Shown piece after piece: positions 8,684 through 17,223 of a stretch of 20,373 nucleotides of DNA. Under the pieces are notes generated by a model. That model saw nothing but the letters and a program-made list of their open reading frames with translations, had not been told where the DNA came from and made no database searches. The DNA is from Chara braunii (taxonomy: Eukaryota; Streptophyta; Charophyceae; Charales; Characeae). Position numbers and translations under genes: made by a program. The stretch's first letter is position 1. Each line of letters starts with the position of its first letter. The stretch lies in the NCBI GenBank assembly GCA_003427395.1, contig BFEA01000036.1, forward strand, positions 4,406,508-4,426,880. The letters are read 5' to 3'.

Positions 8684-10019
8684 CCTGCACGATCGAGTTC
8701 TCGACCTCAAATGGCGAAGTGGATTGGAGGGAGGAAGAAGAGGAAGCGAGGGAGGACGAGGAAGCAGAGGGAGAAAGTTGGGCCGGGGCCTGGGCCCGCT
8801 TGCGATCCAACGACCGCTGGAACAGATGAAGGGCAGCAACGTGGCAAGTCAGCGGTCGGGCCTGCGTGTTGTGCCGGGGGATCAGCCTCACGGAGTGCTG
8901 GCCTTGTGCACCAACTTCAATCACTTGGTAAATGCCAGTATAGCGAGGGCGGATTTTGGAGGAGCGCGCAGATTTCCGTACCTGCACTAGATCTCCGATC
9001 TTATAGCGGGGCATCGGTCCAGCGGATGCATGTCGGTTCTCGTAATCTCTGATCTGTCGTTGGTGCGTCAGATCTACGGCCCTCTGTCGCCTTCGGGCTA
9101 ACGCGGGGTATGTCCTATTCATCAGGTCTATGCAATGCTGGGCTTTTTCTCGGTGTTGAGCCCAAGTCGCTCTAACTTTCGTACCTACTAGGGGCGATAA
9201 CTGGACCCGGGGGATGCTATTGGTTCTCAGCTGAAATGGGGACACCCCTGTACTGTCGTGTGGGGTAGCCCGATAGACGGCCAAGATGTGGTCGACTATG
9301 ACCAGCCAGGGCCTGATATCCCCTGCTGTGATATTCCGTCTAAGGGCAATCTTAATCATCCGGTTGGAGTTTTCTACGAGTCCGTTGGCCTATGGCCAGT
9401 GCCCTGGTGAGTACGGAATCTTAATGTCGGCCCTTACAAGATGTTGCTCTACCTCCCCTTGGAATTCCGACCTGTTATCCATGTGGACCTCCTCTACGTC
9501 CAAGTGCATGCACATAAAACGATTGATGTACCAGGCTACTTCTTGCGAGTTCCGACTAGTCATAGGATAGGCCTCGATCCATTTGGAGAAATGATCGACG
9601 GCCACTAAAAGGAAATTGAGCTCGCCCTGATCGACGGGACCTCTTGGTACGTTGATATCTGTCGTATCGATGCTAACCCGTTGGAAGGGACGTTCAACTC
9701 TAGTCGGTACCATCGTTTGTGGCATCTGTACCGGCGCCATATCGGTTGCACAGGCCGGGCAGTTCTGGACGATGTATCTGACATTCTCCCGAATCCCCGA
9801 CCAATACCATCCGTTTTTCTCTATAGCTTTTTTCGTGTATTTGACCGCAAAATGGACCGCATCCTCTTCGTGCCCAGCTCGTGTCCAATCGAACCTAGCG
9901 AGAGGATGCGGAACCGTCAGCCAACTAGACCCACTATCGTCATTGTCTTTTCGCTTTTGCAGGGCTGATTCCTGCCACCGGTAATCATGAGCTCGCTCGG
10001 CTATGTATCACCCTCGGTG
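8658..10019 (-). pseudogene. pol (IN): Integrase (HHCC, rve core, GPY/F-like C-terminus), broken
   Basis: This encodes the enzyme that would insert the element cDNA. In element order, the zinc-binding domain is intact: His at 9870-9872 and 9852-9854, Cys at 9759-9761 and 9750-9752, giving H-x5-H-x30-C-x2-C. The catalytic core follows (RPFQRVSIDTTDINVP; LLVAVDHFSKWIEAYP). The DDE triad is visible: Asp in VSIDTT at 9666-9668, Asp in VHMDNRSEF at 9477-9479 (usual DNG changed to DNR), and Glu in NGLVEN at 9372-9374. A TAG at 9390-9392 interrupts the core at HWP*ANGLVE, where the family normally has Gln (CAG). The C-terminal part carries YKIGDLVQVRK and RPRYTGIYQVIEV, a GPY/F-like module, then a Ser/Ala-rich tail to a stop at 8658 with no chromodomain. 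Upstream the frame is cut by the inserted foldback element. Confidence 0.9.
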
Positions 10020-10039
10020 TGACCGCGGGCCATTTGACT

Positions 10040-10089
10040 GCACTTGGTCGGCATCCCGACCGCAGCGGGTGGCACCCCCGACCAAGTGC
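10040..10089. repeat. Left subterminal perfect hairpin of the foldback element
   Basis: GCACTTGGTCGG at 10040-10051 is perfectly complementary to CCGACCAAGTGC at 10078-10089, a 12-bp stem with a 26-base loop, in the GC-rich left end of the insertion. Confidence 0.85.
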
Positions 10090-10274
10090 GGTCGGAAAAC
10101 CCCAACATTTTTAAATCCTAGGATGATAGGCCAAAAACAAAATAAAAAATATGGGGTTGTAGGTTTTTGTGCGCTTTACAACCGTATATTTTTAGTTTTA
10201 TTTTTTGACTTCTTTTTATTAAAAAAAATAAAATAAAAAACAGAAATCCCTCAAGCAAAAGTTTTTCACTTAAA

Positions 10275-10607
10275 TTGTCATTTCGTCAAAATGGATATCT
10301 TTTTTTTTTTAACGGAATTGAGACCGAGTTTTTTGGCCAAAACCTCGTCAAAATTTGTTGTTCCTAAGGGTTCGGCGTTTGTAAAACGCTGGACCCCCTG
10401 GTTGTACATGGACCAAGCTTGAGACCAGGTACCTCCAGGCAATCCTGCCTAGAGGTGCCTGGTCTCAAGCTAGGTCCATGTACAGCCAGGGGGTCCAGCG
10501 TTTGTAATGCTGGACCCTCGGGAACAACAAATTTTGACGAATTTTCGGCCAAAAAACTCGGTTTCAATTTCGTTCAAAAAAAAAAAAGTCCATTTTGACA
10601 AAATGGT
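10275..10607. repeat. Long central inverted repeat (palindrome) of the foldback element
   Basis: The arms meet at a 4-base loop, ATCC (10442-10445). The inner 56-bp arms (10386-10441 and 10446-10501) pair with four mismatches. Pairing resumes outward (ACAACAAATTTTGACGA with TCGTCAAAATTTGTTGT; CCGAGTTTTTTGGCC on both arms) to roughly 10275 and 10607. Such a structure can fold into a hairpin of about 165 bp in RNA or single-stranded DNA. Confidence 0.92.
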
Positions 10608-10877
10608 CGTTCTTTATTCTTTTAGTAAGAAACATAAAGGATTTTGTTTGATTTTTATCTCAAATTTGGTAATGAATTCTAATATGATCCCCAGGTAAAA
10701 GTTGTTCAGTTTATTTTTTGGCATAACATATATGTTTTTCAGATTTTTCTGAATTCTTTTTTTTTTCGTTTTTTTTTTTCATGATCGCGGACCGCGGTCA
10801 TGACCGCGGCCTCGCGGCCGAGACTGCGGTCCGCGGTCGTGCCTGCGGCGACCGTGACCGCGGGGTATTCATAGTCA

Positions 10878-11300
10878 CTCGGTGACTCGCCGACGTTCCG
10901 CCTTTGTAAGCTCCGTCAGCGGGTCTCCCTTGAGTCTTCTCCACAGGAGGACATTCGTCCAGACCCCTGCTCTACGGACACTTGGCAAGAATCCGTCTTC
11001 TGTCCTAACTTCTACATACTGCTTTTCGGTAGGCATTCGGTTCATTCAGCACTTAGGACAGTTCCACTTCTTCTCATTCCGATACCTAACACAATATCCA
11101 TGGGCCCAGATCACGCGGCACTGGCTGCATCGTACCCATGAGATAAAACTAGGCCCGCCCTCCCGGTCCGGTATCATAGGCAAGGTGCAGAAAAAGCGGG
11201 ACTGTCGGGATAGGTTAGGGGGAGAGGGAGGGATAGACGGGCAGGACGAAGGGTTTGGGGAGGAGGAAGAGGTCGCTATCGTTTCAAGAGGGGTCGCCAT
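10878..11300 (-). pseudogene. pol: PHD-finger-like zinc-binding segment of pol, between RNase H and integrase
   Basis: The frame from 11300 begins with a Ser/Pro-rich linker, then has a cysteine/histidine cluster: FFC, a 20-residue gap, WVRCSQCRVIWAHGYC, then WNCPKC just before a TGA at 11046. The spacing C-x2-C-x5-H-x2-C followed by W-x-C-x2-C matches the second half of a PHD finger. The first Cys pair seems reduced to one Cys (FFC), so seven of eight ligands are visible. After the TGA the same frame continues (MNRMPTEKQYVEVRTEDGF..WRRLKGDPLTELTKAERRRVTE) up to the foldback insertion. It overlaps the RNase H frame end by 17 bp in another frame, probably through a small indel. A role in chromatin recognition is inference only. 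Confidence 0.6.
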
Positions 11301-11871
11301 CTCTCGCCCCCGTGCTTCCCTTACAAATGACGTGCACTTCTCCGTAGCGAGGCGTAACTTCTTTCCATGGAATGAGTCGTTCGTTCGTTGGGCACTTCTT
11401 CGGCGGCTGGAGACGAGTCAATCCGTCCGCATTTCCGTGCTGCTTGGTCGCGTGGTGGCGGATGTCGAAATCGTAGTCTTGCAGCCTCACCGCCCACCTT
11501 CCCAAGGTTCCCGTATAAACCGTGTTGTTCCGCAAGGACAGCAACAGTTGAGGATCCGTGACGAGGACGAACTTTTGGCCGTGGAGATACGATCGAAAAT
11601 GCTGGATTCCCCACACCACCACCAAGCACTCGCCCTTGCAAGCTTTGTAATTTGATCGCTCCTGGCTCAGGGTCCTTGAGGCGTATTCGATGACGTGCTC
11701 CTTCTCGTCCGCTCCCTGCTGAGTCAGCACCGCTGATATTGCCTGCTACTGCCAATCGGTGTGCAGGGCGAACGGTTTCGTCGGGTCTGGGCACGCCAGG
11801 ATTGGCGCAGTAGTCAGGGCCTTCTTGAGCGCCCGAAAAGCCGCCTCACACTCCAGCGTCCAAATCAATTA
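11284..11871 (-). pseudogene. pol (RNase H): RNase H domain of pol
   Basis: This domain degrades the RNA strand of RNA-DNA hybrids during reverse transcription. It follows RT in the same frame across a TAA at 11869-11871 and a TAG at 11746-11748. Recognisable blocks are LIWTLECEAAFRALKKAL, PFALHTDWQ (first catalytic Asp), HVIEYASRTLSQERSNY, KACKGECLVVVWGIQHF (catalytic Glu region), and YLHGQKFVLVTDPQLLLSL (Asp; the usual TDH is TDP here). It ends with RWAVRLQDYDFDIRHH and ADGLTRL, typical of Ty3/gypsy RNase H. The catalytic D-E-D residues remain, so the damage is by nonsense mutations rather than active-site loss. The frame closes at 11284. Confidence 0.9.
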
Positions 11872-13556
11872 TTCCTCCTTCTTCAGCAAGTTGGTCAAAG
11901 GCTTGGCAACGCGAGCAAACCCTTGGATGAACCGTCGACAATATAAAGCCAGACTGAGAAAGGCTCGAACTTGAGTAAGCGTGACAGGCACCGGTGCCTC
12001 TTGAAACGCTGCCACCTTCCTTGGATCTAGTTTCAAGCCGTCCACTGTGACGATGTACCCCAAGAAGGAGATTTCCGAGAGGAAAAACTCGCTTTTCTCC
12101 AAAGCCACTTTGAACTTACCCCGCGTCTTTTAGGGCATGCATGACCCACTTGACATGTTCCACATGGTACTCATGTGTTTTAGAAAAAAACAAAATGTCG
12201 TCCATAAACACAATCATGCAAAAAATTACCAGTGGTTGGGTCAGGCGAGTTTTGTTGACGAACTTTGCGAAGGCCATATTAATGGCTCCCTGGAACATCG
12301 CAGGTGCATTGCATATTCCCATAGGACATCGGACCCACTGCCACGTGCCTTCGAATCAGACAAAGGTCATTTTGGGCCTATCTTCCGGTCGGACCGCGAC
12401 ATGGTGAAACCCATGCCGAATATCGAACTCCCAGAAAACTCGTGCAGAACCAATAGCATCCAAAAGATCGTCGATACGAGGTAGTGGCGTTTAATTTCCG
12501 ATAGTCGATACAGACGCGGACTGTCCCATTTCGTTTCGGCACGAGGACCACAGGGAATGACCAAGGGCCAAGGGAGGGTTCCACCCATCCCAGACGCTCG
12601 AATTCCCGTACCATTTCCAAGGCTAGTTGTCGTTCCTTCAGTGAGTATCGGTATGGTCGGCAGTGTATGGGGGCGTGGTCCCCGGTATCAATGGCGTGGC
12701 TTATCACGTGTGTCACCCCTATATCATGATCTTGGATACTAATCGCTTCGGGGTAGGCCTGTATAACCGCCAGGAGGAGACATCGATATTCATGGGGTAC
12801 ATGGGCAGGTACCTGAATATCGATGTTCCCATTAGGAAGGGAAACCGTTGATGTGAGAGTTGGGACCCGAGCAGTTTCCTCCGAAGAGGCCCCGAACAGG
12901 GAATTGTTGGTTTTTACCGAATCTATGGTGGCTATGAGTCGACTATCTGTCGGAGTGACCGGTTCGTTTGCCGTTTCAGTTTCTCCATCGATCTCGGCTT
13001 CGACCGAGGTATCTATCGAAAACGCTTGTAGGAGTTCCTTCGGGCCCCATGCATTTTCGTGGGTCACGGGCTGGAAGGCTACCCCTTCGTCTAGGAGCAC
13101 GGCAGCCTCGGCATCTGTGAGTAGTAGGGGTCGCGGGGGCCTAAAAGATAGGTCGCATAGCCCCCGGAGCTCGGCAAACCTCTCCGGGAGGGGGTCCGTT
13201 CTAAGGTACAAGGACGCAGGGGGTTCCGAGAGGTCAATTATTTGTGACACCCTGAGCAACGGTTCCTCGGTCACGGTAGAGGAGAGCGGTTGCCCCCAGT
13301 TAGACTCGCTCAGGCTGGCTCTTGTCGACACGTATCGCTGAGGTTGGCGAAACGGGTCTCGAATTCGTATCGGATACCGGTCGGGTTCGTCCACATCCTC
13401 GGTTCCTGTCACGGTTCTTTCTTCGCCCGTTGGCACCCATCGAACCATGTTGACCCTGTGTACTTCGGTGGAAATATGAGGGGCGGGTTGTGCGCGTACT
13501 CGTACGGCCATCCTCATGGGTATTGTTTGGGGCTTAGGGTGGACCGAAGTGAGCAC
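11872..13556 (-). pseudogene. pol (RT): Reverse transcriptase of pol with long N-terminal linker, broken
   Basis: A 392-codon open stretch (13556-12378) starts with a linker of about 285 residues of unknown role. RT begins near 12695 with HAIDTGDHAPIHCRPYR, GPWSFPVVLVPKRNGTVR and VCIDYRKLNAT (motifs 1-2). At about 12483 the frame changes: KLNAT runs straight into LPRIDDLLDAIG, so the usual seven or so residues between (of the TVKDRYP type) are missing. Motif A FWEFDIRHGFHH keeps its Asp. A TGA at 12356-12358 follows TFV, then MGICNAPAMFQ and the catalytic FMDD box (Phe in place of the usual Tyr). A second frameshift near 12117 leads to the thumb/connection (ALEKSEFFLSEISFLGYIV, LDPRKVAAFQE, RRFIQGFARVAKPLTNLLK). 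The catalytic Asp residues are intact. Confidence 0.92.
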
Positions 13557-13896
13557 TATCTAAGAACTTTCAAAATGCATTCGCGCGCCCACCGCCGCCT
13601 GCCACGGAATTCCTAGGAGCACATCATATGCCTGCACATTCCCAAGCCCCTGGTCAATGACTAGGGGCGTAGGGCCTGCCACGGAATTCCTAGGAGCACA
13701 TCATACACCTGCACTATCTTCAGGACGAGGACCGCAGGGAATGACCAGGGCAATGTATTCATCGAATCATCAATTCCAATTTCGGTGGCCGTCGGGGCCA
13801 CCATGTCTGGGAACCTCGCATCCATGACTGCCACCACCCGTCCCTGTCCTAAGGCGGTTGGAGCAGCCAGCAGGATGTGAGAAGGGCCAGCAACCC
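13557..13896 (-). pseudogene. pol (PR): Aspartic protease remnant with internal duplication
   Basis: Between gag and RT the element strand encodes YDVLLGIPWQA, the C-terminal signature of Ty3/gypsy retropepsins (usual form D-V-x-L-G-M-x-W). It occurs twice, in different frames, because a 32-bp segment is duplicated (13597-13628 and 13674-13705). The second copy reads on to ARMHFESS, a stop, and then into the RT frame. The DTG/DSG catalytic motif is not found; an upstream frame (GQGRVVAVMDARFPDMVAPTA) may be its decayed remains. A 28-bp piece matching the RT PWSFPVVLVPK coding sequence also sits here. Confidence 0.6.
13597..13705 (-). repeat. 32-bp direct duplication in the protease region
   Basis: GCCTGCCACGGAATTCCTAG and the following AGCACATCATA occur at 13597-13628 and, base for base, at 13674-13705, 77 bp apart. 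The copies are identical, so the duplication is probably younger than most substitutions in the element. Confidence 0.95.
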
Positions 13897-14839
13897 CTAC
13901 TTGAGCCGCGGACAGTCTTTGGCCAAGTGGCCGGGTTGATTACAATTATAGCATCGCATAGGTTCGCAACTCCGATCACCGCAGGCCGAGGCAACGCCGC
14001 TTCAGCCGTCGCGACTGCTGGCTGTCTTTGGGGTACCGCCGCCTTTGCCTCTCCCAACTCAAAACAAGCTCGGTTAAAGGCGCCACAACCGTCGCGAGTT
14101 GTGCGGCTATCTCTTTCATCGAGGGTTCGTCTACCTCCTGTCCCCCTTGTGTTTGTACAGGGCGTCGGGAGAGCGAGGAAAAAGATAGAGCCCTTCGATC
14201 CGGGTTTTTCTTGGCCAGTCCCAATCCGAAGCGGTCTTCGAACATCCGAGCCGTAGCAAAGGACGGCCGATGGGTCGTCTTCGTCAGATTCCGAGTCCAA
14301 TCCTACATCCTAATTCTCTTTCCATACTTGATAGCGTACGGCATTAACTCAGTCAAGGTATGCTCAATGGGGTTGCACTTCTTTCGGATCTTTTTTTGCA
14401 GCCGAGAATCAGATAATCCTCGGACGAAATCGGTTCGCACCATTTTCTCATCAACCCCAGAGCGTTCAGCTAGGTAGGTGAAGCATTCAACGTACCTTGC
14501 CAGGGTTTCCCGGGGCTGTTGAGTATATTCCTTGATTAGTCGTAAACACTGCCCCGGTGCGATGTGATCAAACCGTTCGAGAAATTTTCTCTGGAAGGTG
14601 GGCCAATTGGTATAGGCATTTTGTCCATACCATTCGAACGCGGCCCCTCCCAACCTTCCCGGAATCCGATCTCGCATCAACTGGTCCGTCCAAACCTAGG
14701 CCCTCGGGGCCGCCAACCAGGTTCGTGGATCCGTTTCATCTTCGGAGAAGATGGTAACTTCGGAGGGAGGAGGGACAAAGTACAGGGGATGGTCAGCCAT
14801 CCCCGCATGGTTATCCACTCCCTGTCCTGGTTCCACCAT
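13897..14839 (-). pseudogene. gag: Gag: capsid domain and CCHC zinc knuckle, broken
   Basis: Gag would form the virus-like particle and bind the genomic RNA. The start is the ATG at 14837-14839 (MVEPGQGVDNHAGMADHPLY), 188 bp from the primer-binding site. A TAG at 14696-14698 follows 47 codons, and the same frame then continues. It contains the retrotransposon capsid signature (GGAAFEWYGQN, NWPTFQRKFLERF, LRLIKEYTQQPRETLARYVE, VRTDFVRGLSDSRLQKKI). A second TAG at 14303-14305 is followed in frame by KEIAAQLATVVAPLTELVL to a stop at 13976. After a frameshift the zinc knuckle is perfect: CYNCNQPGHLAKDC (13912-13953, CX2CX4HX4C), then PRLK and a TAG at 13897-13899. Normal length would be roughly 315 residues. 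Confidence 0.88.
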
Positions 14840-15026
14840 GACGTGGGGTAGGGTTCACCCCCGCCCCTTCGGTTGGCTGTGATTAGTGTTCGCGGTCCGG
14901 CGCCAGCCTATCCGTAATTGAGACAACACAAAAGAAAAGGAAAGAAAAGAGGATCTATACGACTAAACAGGTTTTTAACAACACAGGATGGTCGTCCCCA
15001 AGAAACCTCGGAGCTGAAACAAATAA
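14840..15026 (-). other. 5' untranslated leader of the element
   Basis: This stretch between the primer-binding site and the gag ATG contains no gene. It is purine-rich on the plus strand at about 14929-14952 (AAAGAAAAGG words) and would be where RNA packaging signals reside; none can be recognised. Confidence 0.6.
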
Positions 15027-15038
15027 GCTCTGATACCA
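15027..15038 (-). promoter_or_regulatory. Primer-binding site complementary to initiator tRNA-Met
   Basis: The element strand reads TGGTATCAGAGC immediately inside the 5' LTR. This is the standard plant-type PBS pairing with the 3' end of initiator methionine tRNA, where minus-strand DNA synthesis starts. It fixes the inner edge of the 5' LTR at 15039 and the element orientation. The left LTR has no PBS on its outer side. Confidence 0.93.
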
Positions 15039-17223
15039 ACCTCACACCCCACGTGACGTCCCATACTTCGGACGCCGATGAGAGTTGTTCGGGGCGTGGC
15101 CGATAATTTTTGGCCGTGGGGGTTGAGTCACCCAGGCAGAACGGGGGACTCTTGTCTCAGCCCGAGGTGCCAGGACGGGGTTCGAGCTGTCGCCGAAAGC
15201 GGATCGTGGGAGAACGAGGCCCTACGGACCTATCGTCAGCGCTTCCGGGAAAAAGAAAAGAAACGAACGCGAGGAAAAAGAAAAAGGAGCAACAAGGTCA
15301 TTGGGAACGGAGTTCTGTCCCCCGACGCGCATAGCTCGCGCAGCCCTTTCGGGGGCCGACGCTCCGGAGGTGGGTTAGGCCTCGTTGTCAGGCTCGTCGA
15401 GTCCGTGCGATCGGTTCGGCACGGGTTCGCCCGGGGTCAGGCAAATCGGTGGGACCCAAGTTCGAAAACGGGCGGGGAGCGCACCCGCGTTGTGGGAGAG
15501 TTCGGGGAATCGGGTAGCCCCTTCGTATCCCATCACCAACCGTCGCCACGAGCACGAGTCTCCCTGGCGACACCAATGACACTCGAAACGCCGTTGCCAG
15601 ATGGCATGCACGACACACTAGGGCAGCACTGTGAGGTCGGTGTACGACAAGATCAGAGGGGGGGAAACAAATCGCTCAATCAGCACAAACCACTCCCGCC
15701 TATGTGGCACGCCTGGGTCGGGTTATAAAGATGGATTGGCTCCATGCGCCGTAGCAGGCTCCGCACGTCCGCATCACAGTATACGCCATCGTCATCTGCG
15801 ATTGGGAAAGGCGGAAGCGTGTTGTGACGCCCAGGGACGAGGTTCGAGCTCGGGCCACAGCCCGTGCTTCCGTCCGTCGGGACGAAACCTGACTCCATGC
15901 AAAACTCAACGAATATCGTCGTCGAAGGATGCACTCAATTCCCTAAACACGGCGCCGGGCCCCCTGGGTGGAGATAGATAGGTTGGCCGCTCCGCGTGTG
16001 CGCGGGTGGCCGATCTACCTGAAAGTTGCCTCCCCTTTGAGTCCCTACCTGCGCGCGAAGAGAGAGAGAGAGACGGCGAAGGGAGGAGGGCGCATATCGC
16101 ACAAACACACTCACACGGGCCAAGGATACTCAATCAAGAAACGGGGAGGAAGACGGAAAGGACCAACCCACTCATGCACTCATGTCAGCAATCAACACTC
16201 AATGCCCTATGGTCATCCGCTCTTACTAAAACATTCACATCCATAGACTTCCATACCCAAGAAGGCAGACCATACACTGTCCCACATTGGGGAGCTTACA
16301 CACATCACACGGGGGCAAAGCAGCAATGGAGAAAAAGCTTCGTCTTAAAATACAGAATTCTCATGTCATCGACTGGCCTTTTCGGGCCCAGTCTCCACCC
16401 GGTCCGTCGAGATCACTGGCAACCATAGCCACAAGGCCCTGCCGCTGTCAGCGTCTGATCTCCACCACCGCTCCATCCCTCCGACTGCCTCACCCCAAGT
16501 CCACCGCTAAGTTGCTAACTCCGCCACCCGCCGTCACTTCGCCCACCACGGGACACGTCGAGCCTGTCCAGCGCCACGAGCTTCGCGCATAGCTTGCAGC
16601 CGAGATCCAAGAGAGTGAGAGGAAGGGTTTGCGAGAATTTATAGCACTGAAGGCGGCGGGGAGGCTGCGCGAAGCACGGGGTGTAGATGAGCAGGACAGA
16701 AGAAGGGCAGAAGTTTCCAGAGGAATCGAAGGAGGCGAGTCGACTGGTCTGCGTGATTGGGGTGGTCGTCCAAGCGGGGTGCGCTTCCCGCAGCCACCGC
16801 ATTGCCCCGACCATCCCACTCAGACAGCCAATCATTCGCAGGGAAAGGAGGAGGGGATCGAACTTCGCTTAGAGGGAAGACGAAGAGACATGCAGGAGGG
16901 AGATGCACAGCAAGAAGGGAAGATGGCACGGGGATGCAGAGCGGGAGAACAGGTTTACGCAGTGCGCAAAAATTTGAAAACAGCCACGCACGAAAAAATT
17001 CAAAATTCCTACTCCTGCTAGTTCCCAACCGTTTCTTGAATTTCTTGGCGCGGCCGCTAACCGGCCACGCGAGACCCATCCCTTTTTCAAAGAAAGAAAA
17101 ACAAGGAAAGAAAACAAAAACCTCGTTCTTCCCAACTATCCAGAGCCTGTACTCCGAGGCCTTACGTGGGATTTTTCCCGAGGGGTACGGGAAACCGTCG
17201 AGTACGGGTCCTGGCTTATCACA
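15039..17223 (-). repeat. Right long terminal repeat (5' LTR)
   Basis: This 2185-bp segment is the full-length partner of 4202-6407. It abuts the primer-binding site, which identifies it as the 5' LTR. It starts TGTGATAAGCC on the element strand at 17223, beyond which the sequence turns to unrelated flank (AGCACTCCAC). It lacks the pyrimidine-rich segment of about 30-40 bp seen in the left LTR but has short insertions of its own, for example near 16510. Divergence from the left LTR, mostly transitions, implies an old insertion. Confidence 0.93.
16637..16643 (-). promoter_or_regulatory. TATA box of the 5' LTR
   Basis: The element strand reads GCTATAAATTCTCGC here, as in the left LTR, followed by a pyrimidine-rich stretch (CCTTCCTCTCACTCTC). 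This copy would drive transcription of the element towards gag. Its retention in both LTRs supports a promoter role; the start site is inferred. Confidence 0.6.

Larger units (their letters stand above)
10020..10877. mobile_element. Non-autonomous foldback/MITE-like insertion in pol
   Basis: This 858-bp AT-rich segment interrupts the pol frame: the protein reads LTKAERRRVTE before it and YIAERAHDYRWQ after it. The flanks carry CTCGGTG on both sides (10013-10019 and 10878-10884), a likely target duplication of 7-8 bp. The ends start TGAC and end GTCA, and are GC-rich with repeated GACCGCGG words (about 10021-10090 and 10785-10866). The centre is a long palindrome. There is no coding capacity, so it must depend on a transposase from elsewhere. 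The 7-8 bp duplication hints at a hAT-like origin, but the exact superfamily is not clear. Confidence 0.75.
4202..17223 (-). mobile_element. Ty3/gypsy-type LTR retrotransposon, degenerate, about 13 kb
   Basis: The element consists of two direct LTRs of about 2.2 kb enclosing 8.6 kb of internal sequence on the minus strand. Internal order is primer-binding site, gag (capsid, zinc knuckle), protease remnant, reverse transcriptase, RNase H, PHD-like finger, integrase and an extra sense ORF. The RT-RNase H-integrase order defines the Ty3/gypsy (Metaviridae) class rather than Ty1/copia. A GPY/F-like module is present in the integrase C-terminus but no chromodomain is seen. No polypurine tract lies against the left LTR, and no 5-bp target duplication is found outside the pair (GCGCA against AGCAC). 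Many stops and frameshifts show it cannot encode its own proteins. The left LTR could instead be an independent solo LTR. Confidence 0.85.

Noticed and set aside
8658-8900. Chromodomain at the integrase C-terminus
   Set aside because: The tail after the GPY/F-like module is Ser/Ala/Gln-rich and shows no chromodomain aromatic pattern.
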